From positions 1 to 10,415 of the forward strand of contig DAOWEV010000060.1 in the NCBI GenBank assembly GCA_030638325.1: 10,415 bases of DNA, given 5' to 3'. The position numbers and the translations under genes are program-made. Of the stretch, positions 1 to 6,806 are shown in pieces (positions within the stretch are counted from its first letter, which is position 1; each line of letters opens with the position of its first letter). The notes beneath the pieces are model-generated. The model had not been told where the DNA came from, did no database searches, and saw only the letters and a program-made list of their open reading frames with translations. This DNA comes from Bacteroidales bacterium (GTDB taxonomy: Bacteria; Bacteroidota; Bacteroidia; Bacteroidales; JAGOPY01).

Positions 1-35
1 ATTTAGAAATTATGATTTAGGATTTCCGGTTTATC
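1..35 (+). repeat. Degenerate 7-bp-period array upstream of secDF
   Basis: Cut into sevens from base 1 the sequence reads atttaga, aattatg, atttagg, atttccg, gtttatc. Four of the five units have TTT or TTA at the same place, so the period is 7 although the units are degenerate. The first 12 bases are exactly the reverse complement of 3381-3392 in the gap after secDF, which links the two arrays. The array may begin before the window edge. No function can be read from it. Confidence 0.5.
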
Positions 36-77
36 AAGGTTAGGATTATTTATCGAAGATGATTTTTAATTATTACA

Positions 78-108
78 TTGGTTTATTGGAAATAAAATTC
101 TATTTTTG
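78..108 (+). promoter_or_regulatory. Bacteroidota-type promoter for secDF
   Basis: TATTTTTG at 101-108 matches the Bacteroidota -7 consensus TAnnTTTG in full. TTG at 78-80 is a possible -33 element with a 20-base spacer. Transcription would start near base 112, leaving a leader of about 37 bases before the ATG at 149. Only the sequence match supports this. Confidence 0.7.
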
Positions 109-148
109 CACGCTCAAATTTTTAAGTACCTAATAAAATTCTGATAAT

Positions 149-3100
149 ATGCAAAGTAGAGGAGCCATTAAGTTTTTTGCGATCGCGTTTGCATTGGTAT
201 GTTTGTTTCAGTTATCATTTACATTTTTTAGCGCTAAAGTTGGAAGGGATGCCAGTAATTATGGTCATTCGGATGCCACTTATGAAACTGCACAGAAGAT
301 GGCCAATGGTGATGAAGCATTGGAAACGTATTATGTAGATTCTATTTCCAGGGCCAGGACGGAATACTATCTTGATTCTATGCAGAACCAGGTAGTTTAT
401 AACATCCTTATAAGAGAATATACATTTAAGGATGTCAAAGAAAGGGAGATCAACCTTGGTCTCGATCTGAAGGGCGGCATGAATGTCATGCTGGAAGTAT
501 CTATCGGCGACATTGTTAGAGCTCTTGCCGGGCCGAATTCCGTCAATCCTATTTTTCAGGAAGCGATGACTCTGGCATATCAGAAGCAGAGAAATAGCCA
601 GAAAGATTTTGTAACCCTCTTCGGCGAAGCTTTTGAAGAAGTTGACCCGAATGCTAAATTAGCTTCGATCTATAATACTGTTGAGCTGAAGGATGAGATC
701 AGTTACAATTCAACTAACGATGAAGTCCTGCAGGTTATCCGCAGGGAAACAAATGATGCATTTGACAGGACATTTAACATACTGCGTACCAGGATCGACC
801 GCTTTGGGGTTGCCCAGCCCAACATTCAGAAACTCGCTGCATCCAACAGGATCGCTGTGGAGCTTCCCGGAATTAAAGATCCTGCCAGGGTCAGGAAATT
901 ATTACAGGGAACGGCCCAACTTGAATTCTGGGAAACATATTCCTACGATGAGATTTATAACTATTTTATAGATGCCAACAAAAAGCTCAGAACAATAGTA
1001 GGTACTGAAGATATTGAAGGCACTGAAGATACCGGCACCATTGAAACGGAAGAGGTTTCTGAAATTACTGAAGAAACAGTTCAGGAAGAACTCGTGGTTG
1101 AAGAAACAGATACAACGGAAGTCATTTCTTCGTTGCTCGAACAGATTGAAAGCGACACCAGTGAGCTTATATCCCCCGAATTATCCTTTGAAGAATATGC
1201 ACAAGAGAATCCTTTGAATGCATACCTGACACCTGCATATTACCAGGCAGAGGATGGAAATTACTACCCGGGAAATACTGCTACGGTTGGATTTGCCGCT
1301 ATCAAAGACACGGCCAGGATCAACAGTTTATTGAAAAAGGTGAAGAACGTATTTCCCAGAAACCTGAAACTGGCATGGCTTAACAAACCGAGAAACAAGG
1401 ACAGTGAATCGCTTGAACTTATTGCATTGAAGGTCACATCACGTGACGGATCTGCTGCCCTTGGCGGAGATGTGATAACAGACGCCCGCCAGGATTATGA
1501 CCAAAATGGAAATGTTGAAGTCACCCTGTCCATGAACTCAGAAGGTGCCAGGGTCTGGAAGCGCCTGACAGGTGAGAACATTGGCAAACAGGTTGCCATT
1601 GTGCTGGATGGTTATGTATACTCGAATCCTACCGTACGTTCGGAAATTGCCGGAGGTCGTTCCTCTATCAGCGGGGGCGACATGCAAATTGAAGAGGGCC
1701 AAGACCTTGCCAACATCCTGAAGGCGGGTAAACTGCCTGCTCCTGCCAGGATTGTTGAGGAAGCTGTTGTGGGACCTTCCCTGGGGCGTGAAGCGATCTC
1801 TTCAGGAATGTGGTCATTTATCATCGCGTTTATGCTCGTCCTGTTCTTTATGATATTTTATTATAACCGTGCCGGATGGGTGGCTGACCTGGCGCTGGTG
1901 ACCAACATTTTCTTCCTCTTTGGCGTGCTGGCTTCACTCGGAGCCGTGCTTACCCTGCCGGGCATAGCAGGGATCGTGCTTACGCTTGGGATGGCGGTGG
2001 ATGCGAACGTAATCATCTTTGAACGTATCAAGGAAGAACTCAGGGCCGGAAAAGGCATGAGGCTGGCCATCACTGATGGGTACAAAAACGCCTACTCTGC
2101 TATTATTGACGGCAATGTCACAACACTGTTAACAGGTATCGTACTTTATATTTTCGGATCCGGCCCTGTCCAGGGTTTTGCGACAACACTGATCATCGGT
2201 ATTTTGTCATCCCTGTTCTCAGCCATTTTTATATCCCGCCTCATATTTAACTGGGCGCTCGATAAAAACAAAACTGTTTCTTTTGATAATTCTATTACGA
2301 AGAATGTTCTTTCCAAAGTCAATATTGATTTCCTGGGAAAAAGAAAGATCGCCTATATTATCTCCGCTGTGATCATCGTAATTGGTATCGGATCACTCGT
2401 TACCAGGGGCTTGAATATGGGGGTTGATTTCACGGGAGGACGCAGCTATGTTGTCAGATTTGATCAGAATGTTATAACCAAGGATGTCAGGACCAGCCTG
2501 GCCGGTGAATTTGAAAATATGCCTCCTGAAGTGAAAACTTTTGGACCTGCCTCACAGGTTAAGATCACAACTAAATTTATGATCGATGATGATGCTCCGG
2601 AAGTTGATGGCATCCTCCAAAACAAACTTTATAACGGGCTGAAACAGTATTATGCTGATCAATCAATCACATACGAAGAATTCTCATCCGACATAGAATC
2701 TGAAGATAAACTACTTGGGATACTCAGTTCCATTAAAGTCGGGCCGACCATTGCAGATGATATACGAAACAAATCTCTTATGGCAATCGTGATTGCCCTC
2801 GCAGTTATATTTATCTATATTGCAATCCGCTTCAGGAAATGGCAGTATGGCCTGTCAGGAGTGATTGCTCTATTCCATGACTCCATAATAACCATCAGCC
2901 TGTTCTCCATTTTCTATAATATTTTACCGTTTAGCATGGAGATCGACCAGGCCTTTATCGCTGCTATCCTGACCATTATTGGATACTCTATCAATGACAC
3001 TGTTATCATCTTCGACAGGATCAGGGAGTATACCCATCTGTATCCTAAAAAAGATATGAATTCCAATCTTAATGCTGCTCTTAACAGTACACTGGCACGT

Positions 3101-3319
3101 ACCCTGATCACTTCCGGAACTACCTTTATTGTTGTTTTGACAATATTTCTTTTCGGAGGCGAGATCATTCGTGGATTTACATTTGCCCTGCTGATTGGTA
3201 TCATGGTTGGAACATACTCGTCTTTGTTCACTGCCAGCCCGATCGCCTACGACCTGCTTGGAGGTGACAAACTTGTTGCAATGCAGTTGGCAAAGCAGGC
3301 TAAAAAAAGGAAGAAATAA
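149..3319 (+). CDS. secDF: Protein translocase subunit SecDF (fused SecD-SecF)
   Basis: This is an inner-membrane RND-type subunit of the Sec translocon that uses the proton gradient to pull exported proteins through SecYEG. The SecD half has an N-terminal membrane helix (about residues 8-27), the LGLDLKGG motif at 103-110, a large periplasmic domain, and the helix motif GMAVDANVIIFERI at 614-627. The SecF half has GVDFTGG at 758-764 and IGYSINDTVIIFDRI at 944-958. Membrane helices cluster at about 555-705 and 875-1035, followed by a lysine-rich tail. The fused form is usual in Bacteroidota. At 1,056 residues it is somewhat long, probably because of an acidic Thr/Glu-rich insert at about 285-350 in the periplasmic part. 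The ATG sits about 37 bases after a good promoter and directly precedes the first helix, so the start is secure. It is probably transcribed alone. Confidence 0.97.
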   Translation: MQSRGAIKFFAIAFALVCLFQLSFTFFSAKVGRDASNYGHSDATYETAQKMANGDEALETYYVDSISRARTEYYLDSMQNQVVYNILIREYTFKDVKEREINLGLDLKGGMNVMLEVSIGDIVRALAGPNSVNPIFQEAMTLAYQKQRNSQKDFVTLFGEAFEEVDPNAKLASIYNTVELKDEISYNSTNDEVLQVIRRETNDAFDRTFNILRTRIDRFGVAQPNIQKLAASNRIAVELPGIKDPARVRKLLQGTAQLEFWETYSYDEIYNYFIDANKKLRTIVGTEDIEGTEDTGTIETEEVSEITEETVQEELVVEETDTTEVISSLLEQIESDTSELISPELSFEEYAQENPLNAYLTPAYYQAEDGNYYPGNTATVGFAAIKDTARINSLLKKVKNVFPRNLKLAWLNKPRNKDSESLELIALKVTSRDGSAALGGDVITDARQDYDQNGNVEVTLSMNSEGARVWKRLTGENIGKQVAIVLDGYVYSNPTVRSEIAGGRSSISGGDMQIEEGQDLANILKAGKLPAPARIVEEAVVGPSLGREAISSGMWSFIIAFMLVLFFMIFYYNRAGWVADLALVTNIFFLFGVLASLGAVLTLPGIAGIVLTLGMAVDANVIIFERIKEELRAGKGMRLAITDGYKNAYSAIIDGNVTTLLTGIVLYIFGSGPVQGFATTLIIGILSSLFSAIFISRLIFNWALDKNKTVSFDNSITKNVLSKVNIDFLGKRKIAYIISAVIIVIGIGSLVTRGLNMGVDFTGGRSYVVRFDQNVITKDVRTSLAGEFENMPPEVKTFGPASQVKITTKFMIDDDAPEVDGILQNKLYNGLKQYYADQSITYEEFSSDIESEDKLLGILSSIKVGPTIADDIRNKSLMAIVIALAVIFIYIAIRFRKWQYGLSGVIALFHDSIITISLFSIFYNILPFSMEIDQAFIAAILTIIGYSINDTVIIFDRIREYTHLYPKKDMNSNLNAALNSTLARTLITSGTTFIVVLTIFLFGGEIIRGFTFALLIGIMVGTYSSLFTASPIAYDLLGGDKLVAMQLAKQAKKRKK
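1001..1036 (+). repeat. 18-bp tandem duplication inside secDF
   Basis: Bases 1001-1012 (ggtactgaagat) recur with one change at 1019-1030 (ggcactgaagat), a period of 18 bases. In protein this gives GTEDIE followed by GTEDTG at about residues 285-296, opening the acidic insert. A second short word, gaagaaacag, occurs twice about 30 bases apart further on (near 1071 and 1101). The pattern suggests that the insert grew by slippage in frame. Confidence 0.55.
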
Positions 3320-3363
3320 TGTAACTATTTAGGTGTTATCTATCATACAAATGTTTATCTTCA

Positions 3364-3398
3364 TATTAAACTCTAAGCTCTAATTTCTAAATCCTAAA
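3364..3398 (-). repeat. 7-bp-period array after secDF
   Basis: Units in phase are tattaaa, ctctaag, ctctaat, ttctaaa, tcctaaa. On the minus strand these read as TTTAGGA, TTTAGAA and similar, the same family as the arrays at 1-35 and 3560-3588. Bases 3388-3401 (taaatcctaaacaa) are a perfect 14-base inverted copy of 3558-3571, so the two arrays in this gap could pair in RNA or cruciform DNA. Confidence 0.6.
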
Positions 3399-3539
3399 CA
3401 ATCACAAAATTCAAATTTTCAAATGTTTAAAACTGTGTTGTGGTATTCATATTTTCAGATTTTACTATTATTGACCCATGCGCCAGTAAGCAGATCATCA
3501 ACAAAGTTCTATCCTCAATTCACACTGTTTTGAGTTTTG

Positions 3540-3547
3540 TATTTTTG
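3540..3547 (+). promoter_or_regulatory. Candidate -7 promoter element for ACR3
   Basis: TATTTTTG is identical to the -7 element of secDF and fits TAnnTTTG. No clear -33 TTG lies at the usual spacing. If used, the transcript would begin near 3551 with a leader of about 90 bases that includes the heptamer array at 3560-3588. No ArsR-like operator palindrome is evident around it. Confidence 0.45.
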
Positions 3548-3559
3548 ACATTTAAATTT

Positions 3560-3588
3560 GTTTAGGATTTAGGAATTCGGATTTAGTG
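3560..3588 (+). repeat. 7-bp-period array upstream of ACR3
   Basis: After the leading g the units are tttagga, tttagga, attcgga, tttagtg, in exact 7-base phase. It is the inverted partner of the array at 3364-3398 (14-base perfect match) and has the same orientation as the array at 1-35. It lies between the candidate promoter and the start codon, so it would be part of the ACR3 leader. Confidence 0.65.
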
Positions 3589-3642
3589 CTTTATCAGATA
3601 CTTAACAAACAATATTATAGCTAAATAAATACATCATAAGAA

Positions 3643-4692
3643 GTGGCTAAAAAGAAAAAAAGACTCCCTTTCCTGGACAGGTATTTGACTCTTTGGATAT
3701 TCCTGACAATGTTTATGGGAGTGTTTTCAGGATATTTGTTTCCCGGCATAGCGGCTTTCTGGAACCAATTTCAGACTGGAACGACAAATATCCCCATCGC
3801 TATCGGGTTGATCGTAATGATGTACCCGCCACTGGCAAAAGTAAAATATGAAGAACTTTACCGGGTTTTTCGCGATTGGAAGATCCTGGTTTTATCGATC
3901 ATTCAAAACTGGCTGATTGGTCCGGTACTGATGTTTTTCCTCGCTATATTTTTTTTACAGGATTACCCTGAATACATGACCGGGCTCATCCTGATCGGCC
4001 TGGCCCGCTGTATTGCCATGGTGATCGTGTGGAACGACCTGGCTGGGGGCAATAAGGAATATGCAGCCGGATTGGTGGCACTCAACAGCATCTTTCAGGT
4101 ATTGTTCTTTTCGGTTTACGCCTGGGTATTCATTACGGTTTTACCGGGGTGGCTTGGACTAAAGTCTTTTGAAGTGGATATAACCATCGGAGAAATTGCT
4201 AAAAGTGTATTTATTTATCTCGGGATCCCTTTTATAGCAGGATTTCTGACAAGGTATTTCTTGATCAGGATAAAAAATAAAGAGTGGTATCAAACAAAAT
4301 TTATTCCCAAAATAAGCCCCTTAACTTTCATTGCCTTACTCTTTACAATTCTGGTTATGTTCTCATTAAAAGGGGAATACATCGTGAAACTTCCACTTGA
4401 TGTGGTCAGAATTGCCATTCCGTTGATCATCTATTTTGTCGTCATGTTCCTTGTTTCCTTCTTTATGGGAAAAAAGATCGGTGCCGATTATCCCAGAACG
4501 ACAGCGATCTCTTTCACGGCTGCCAGCAATAATTTCGAACTGGCCATTGCGGTCGCTGTGGCAGTATTCGGCATCAATTCAGGGGTAGCATTTGCAGCAG
4601 TTATAGGCCCTTTGATAGAGGTACCGATCCTGATCGCCCTGGTAAATGTTGCATTAATATTTAAGGAAAAATATTTCAGTAGAGACGCATAA
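3643..4692 (+). CDS. ACR3-family arsenite efflux permease
   Basis: This is an inner-membrane transporter that exports arsenite (and possibly antimonite), driven by the proton gradient. The 349-residue length and about ten hydrophobic segments fit ACR3. The family's metalloid-binding Cys is in the helix motif GLARCIAMVIVWND (Cys123, the only Cys in the protein). The second key motif, AASNNFELAIAVAVAVFG at 293-310, carries the conserved Glu (Glu299), and IGPLIEVP follows at 321-328. The start is GTG at 3643: a TAA lies two codons upstream in frame, and the next ATG is inside the first helix, so no other start keeps the protein whole. No arsR, arsC or other ars gene is in the window, so its control is unknown. 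Its last codons and stop lie in a REP-like hairpin shared with coaE. Confidence 0.93.
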   Translation: MAKKKKRLPFLDRYLTLWIFLTMFMGVFSGYLFPGIAAFWNQFQTGTTNIPIAIGLIVMMYPPLAKVKYEELYRVFRDWKILVLSIIQNWLIGPVLMFFLAIFFLQDYPEYMTGLILIGLARCIAMVIVWNDLAGGNKEYAAGLVALNSIFQVLFFSVYAWVFITVLPGWLGLKSFEVDITIGEIAKSVFIYLGIPFIAGFLTRYFLIRIKNKEWYQTKFIPKISPLTFIALLFTILVMFSLKGEYIVKLPLDVVRIAIPLIIYFVVMFLVSFFMGKKIGADYPRTTAISFTAASNNFELAIAVAVAVFGINSGVAFAAVIGPLIEVPILIALVNVALIFKEKYFSRDA

Positions 4693-4706
4693 TCATGCGT
4701 CTTTAC
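4679..4706. repeat. REP-like palindrome forming both gene ends at the ACR3/coaE junction
   Basis: The 12-base arms gtagagacgcat (4679-4690) and atgcgtctttac (4695-4706) are complementary except for one position (a G-U pair in the plus-strand RNA), with the loop aatc. The plus arm ends ACR3 (Arg-Asp-Ala-stop) and the other arm, read on the minus strand, ends CoaE (Lys-Asp-Ala-stop). The GTAG foot and the perfect core resemble REP/MITE-type palindromes. It may act as a two-way transcription end, but there is no T-run directly after the stem on the plus strand and only a loose one about 7 bases on, on the minus strand. Confidence 0.7.
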
Positions 4707-5283
4707 GGATGATTTCCTGATGGATCTTCAGCACCTGTGGGATCAGTGGGCTGTTGCCATCATTTGTGATCACAAAATCTGCCCTTGCAATCCGCTGTTC
4801 GTCATCCCACTGATTCTTAATACGGTTCCGGACATCTTCATCTGTGACCTGGTCACGCTTGACAACACGTTGGATACGAAGGTCTTCAGGCGCAGTAACA
4901 ACAATATTCAGATCGTTATGTTTATAGTAGCCACTCTCCATAAGAATGGCCGCTTCATAGATAGTATAGGAACGATTTGAGTGCCCCTGCAGCCATTTTT
5001 GATATACCTCCCTGACAGCAGGATGAATCACAGAATTCAAAAAAGTGAGTGCCCCGGGATCATTGAATACGATATCAGATAGAATTTTCTTGTTGATACC
5101 TCCCGAACTGTCCAGAATATCTTTGCCGAATTTTCCAGAGACCGTCCGGATGATATCCTTTTGCCTGTATAGCTTCCCGGCTTCAATATCTGCATGGAAT
5201 ACCGGAACGCCGAGTACTGCAAATATCTTGCATACAGTGCTTTTGCCACTTCCAATGCCACCCGTGATACCTACCCTTATCAT
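4693..5283 (-). CDS. coaE: Dephospho-CoA kinase
   Basis: This enzyme catalyses the last step of coenzyme A synthesis in the cytoplasm: ATP-dependent phosphorylation of the 3'-hydroxyl of dephospho-CoA. The P-loop GGIGSGKS is at residues 8-15. The acidic segment HADIEAGKLY at 30-39 corresponds to the substrate-binding region after the P-loop, IHP is at 86-88, and the lid/adenine region RDQVTDEDVRNRIKNQ at 143-158 is followed by ADFVITNDG at 168-176. At 196 residues it has the normal length. The ATG overlaps the ybbR stop as ATGA, so the two are probably translationally coupled. The last three residues and the stop come from the REP-like palindrome at the junction with ACR3. The call is secure. 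Confidence 0.95.
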   Translation of the reverse strand: MIRVGITGGIGSGKSTVCKIFAVLGVPVFHADIEAGKLYRQKDIIRTVSGKFGKDILDSSGGINKKILSDIVFNDPGALTFLNSVIHPAVREVYQKWLQGHSNRSYTIYEAAILMESGYYKHNDLNIVVTAPEDLRIQRVVKRDQVTDEDVRNRIKNQWDDEQRIARADFVITNDGNSPLIPQVLKIHQEIIRKDA

Positions 5284-6293
5284 TGTTTCAGGATTATATA
5301 TTCTACTTCATCAGGCTCAATCCTGGTAACCTTGACGTAAGAGGGTACATTCAGAACCCTCACCCTGACTTTATGCTCCGTTTCAATATTTATGTTACCG
5401 AAATCCGCAACACATGAGAACATCTCTGCAGTAACCTTATTGTAATCTTTTAAGGCCACAAGATATACAATTCTCACGCTTTCAGGAAATGTTCTGATGG
5501 TATGATCGCCACTATTATTTATCCTGACCGGGATATCAAAGTAGGATTCAGTATACTCTGCTACCGGGATGGTGATCTCTACCTGAGGAGGCGTAAAAGT
5601 GAGGAACTGCGTGTTCTCATGGATCCCGATGGCTTTTTGAAGTACCAGGGTTTTGTTGATGTCAGACAAATGGATATCTGCAATAATTATATTTTCAATC
5701 GTATCAACTATCGATAAAGGTCCGCTTAAAACTATACTGTCGGGCCTCACAGATATGGAATCGTACAGCATGAATTGCTTTTCCAGGGAGATCTCAATAT
5801 TTATGTCAACCGGGATCGTTTTTTCAACCATGTCTTCGAAGACAAAGAAGAGCGTGTCGGGTGATACAGAAATAACCGTACCGGGCAGGTCCAGTTGCCT
5901 CGTAATATAGTCGATCATAAAAGCAGTGAATAAGTACCCATAATATTTATCTCCTTTTTGCTGAAGATTCATATTGGACAGGCTGATGTTCACCGGGGTT
6001 TTCTTTTTGATGAACTTGAGGTGGAACAGCTTGGTAGCTTTCTCTTCAAACCTGAGACTTATCTCGTTCACTTTGGAATTGATAAGGATCTTATCCTGGG
6101 GGATATTTGAATAACTGACAGGGAATTCAATCTCGGCCTCCGATTCCTCAGACAACTTGATCATGGTCCATATAAATAAAGACAGGCCCAGGCAAATCAG
6201 AAAGACATACGATTGATTCCTGGCTTTTTTATCCCTTGCCTTGAAAACTGAATTGAAATATTTGAGAAGTTGATTCTTCAAGTTAATCCGCAA
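5280..6293 (-). CDS. YbbR-like domain protein, membrane-anchored
   Basis: The protein of 337 residues has a short basic cytoplasmic start, one membrane helix at about 28-45 (after the basic RDKKARNQ), and a long exported part built of beta-rich repeats of YbbR type, for example EIEFPVSYSNIP at 54-65. In Firmicutes the related CdaR regulates a diadenylate cyclase, but no cyclase gene is nearby and the Bacteroidota role is not established. It sits between yajC and coaE, as is common in this phylum. The start appears to be TTG at 6293: a TAA precedes it directly in frame, another TTG lies at codon 5, and no ATG occurs before the membrane helix. The heptamer array at 6296-6344 begins two bases upstream, so it may have displaced an original ATG. 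The family call is good; the start is less so. Confidence 0.85.
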   Translation of the reverse strand: MRINLKNQLLKYFNSVFKARDKKARNQSYVFLICLGLSLFIWTMIKLSEESEAEIEFPVSYSNIPQDKILINSKVNEISLRFEEKATKLFHLKFIKKKTPVNISLSNMNLQQKGDKYYGYLFTAFMIDYITRQLDLPGTVISVSPDTLFFVFEDMVEKTIPVDINIEISLEKQFMLYDSISVRPDSIVLSGPLSIVDTIENIIIADIHLSDINKTLVLQKAIGIHENTQFLTFTPPQVEITIPVAEYTESYFDIPVRINNSGDHTIRTFPESVRIVYLVALKDYNKVTAEMFSCVADFGNINIETEHKVRVRVLNVPSYVKVTRIEPDEVEYIILKQ

Positions 6294-6295
6294 TT

Positions 6296-6344
6296 AGTAA
6301 CCTGCAACCCGTAACTTGTAACCTGCAACCTATAACCTGCAACT
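6296..6344 (-). repeat. 7-bp-period array between yajC and ybbR
   Basis: Seven units in exact phase on the plus strand: agtaacc, tgcaacc, cgtaact, tgtaacc, tgcaacc, tataacc, tgcaact. On the minus strand they read as GGTTGCA, GGTTATA, AGTTACG and so on. Every unit has AAC at positions 4-6. A further half-degenerate stretch (caacctgcaaca, 6378-6389) follows the double hairpin at 6344-6376 but is out of phase with the first part, as expected if the hairpins were inserted. Confidence 0.8.
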
Positions 6345-6376
6345 CCGCCTTTGGCGGAATTTCGTCCTTTCAGGAC
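6344..6376. repeat. Twin REP-like hairpins inside the heptamer array
   Basis: Two perfect small hairpins follow each other: tccgcc-ttt-ggcgga (6344-6358) and gtcct-ttc-aggac (6364-6376), separated by five bases. They interrupt the heptamer array, and the array resumes in a different phase. They look like a paired REP unit. They could also slow or stop transcription between yajC and ybbR on the minus strand, but no T-run follows. Confidence 0.6.
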
Positions 6377-6448
6377 TCAACCTGCAACAGTCAATAAAAT
6401 CCCTTTCAGTTAATTTTCCCGAAAGTCGTTTTGAAACTGCAAAAGTTC

Positions 6449-6781
6449 TTATTTGTTGGTTCCCGTCAACCGCGTGGAAGAATCCAAAGCAATGGCTGAT
6501 TTGTCAAAGATCATCCGGACTTGATTCCCAACGTCTAAGACAACTGCATCATCTTTAATTTCCAGGATCTTTCCATGGATACCTCCGATAGTCACTACCT
6601 TAGCGCCCTTTTGCAGGGATGCCCTGAACTTTTTTTGATCTTTGGATTTTTTCATCTGAGGCCTGATAAAGAACAAATAGAACACAAGTACAATAAGTAT
6701 TAGCGGTAGAAAAGACATGATCCCGCCGCCATCTTCACCTTCGGGTTGCATAAATAATAAAAAGAAAAATAAATTTGTCAT
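6449..6781 (-). CDS. yajC: Sec translocon accessory subunit YajC
   Basis: This small inner-membrane protein associates with SecD and SecF at the translocon. The 110 residues comprise a short hydrophobic start, a Gly-rich acidic linker (GEDGGG, 15-20), one strong membrane helix at about 22-39, then the family signature FIRPQMKKSKDQKKF at 38-52 and KGAKVVTIGGIHGKI at 58-72 in the cytoplasmic domain. The start at the first ATG follows the layout usual in Bacteroidota YajC; ATGs at codons 11 and 22 are less likely. The upstream DUF1573 gene ends 25 bases before it, so the two are probably co-transcribed. Its partner secDF is in this window but on the opposite strand. Confidence 0.95.
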   Translation of the reverse strand: MTNLFFFLLFMQPEGEDGGGIMSFLPLILIVLVFYLFFIRPQMKKSKDQKKFRASLQKGAKVVTIGGIHGKILEIKDDAVVLDVGNQVRMIFDKSAIALDSSTRLTGTNK

Positions 6782-6806
6782 GAGAAAAAAAATTATGTTT
6801 TATAAA

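Larger units (their letters stand above)
3320..3642. other. secDF-ACR3 intergenic region (323 bases)
   Basis: This AT-rich gap holds two heptamer arrays in opposite orientation (3364-3398 and 3560-3588) and a TAnnTTTG promoter element for the ACR3 gene (3540-3547). I see no convincing terminator for secDF: no GC-rich hairpin followed by T residues. The only open frame of any length starts at 3423 and has 36 codons. It has no promoter match and is not called as a gene. Confidence 0.6.

Noticed and set aside
2914..3231. 105-codon minus-strand frame inside secDF
   Set aside because: It is antisense to the conserved SecF motifs and has no family resemblance or promoter.
3423..3533. A 36-codon open frame with a hydrophobic stretch in the secDF-ACR3 gap
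   Set aside because: It has no TAnnTTTG element upstream, no recognisable family motif and lies in AT-rich DNA where frames of this length arise by chance.
3560..3588. Telomere-like TTTAGGA repeat
   Set aside because: The resemblance to TTTAGGG telomere units is superficial: only two clean units, inside a bacterial gene region.
4679..4706. Ordinary intrinsic terminator
   Set aside because: No T-run directly follows the stem on the plus strand; listed as a REP-like palindrome with possible termination instead.
4720..4980. 86-codon plus-strand frame opposite coaE
   Set aside because: It is antisense to a well-supported gene and contains no recognisable motif.
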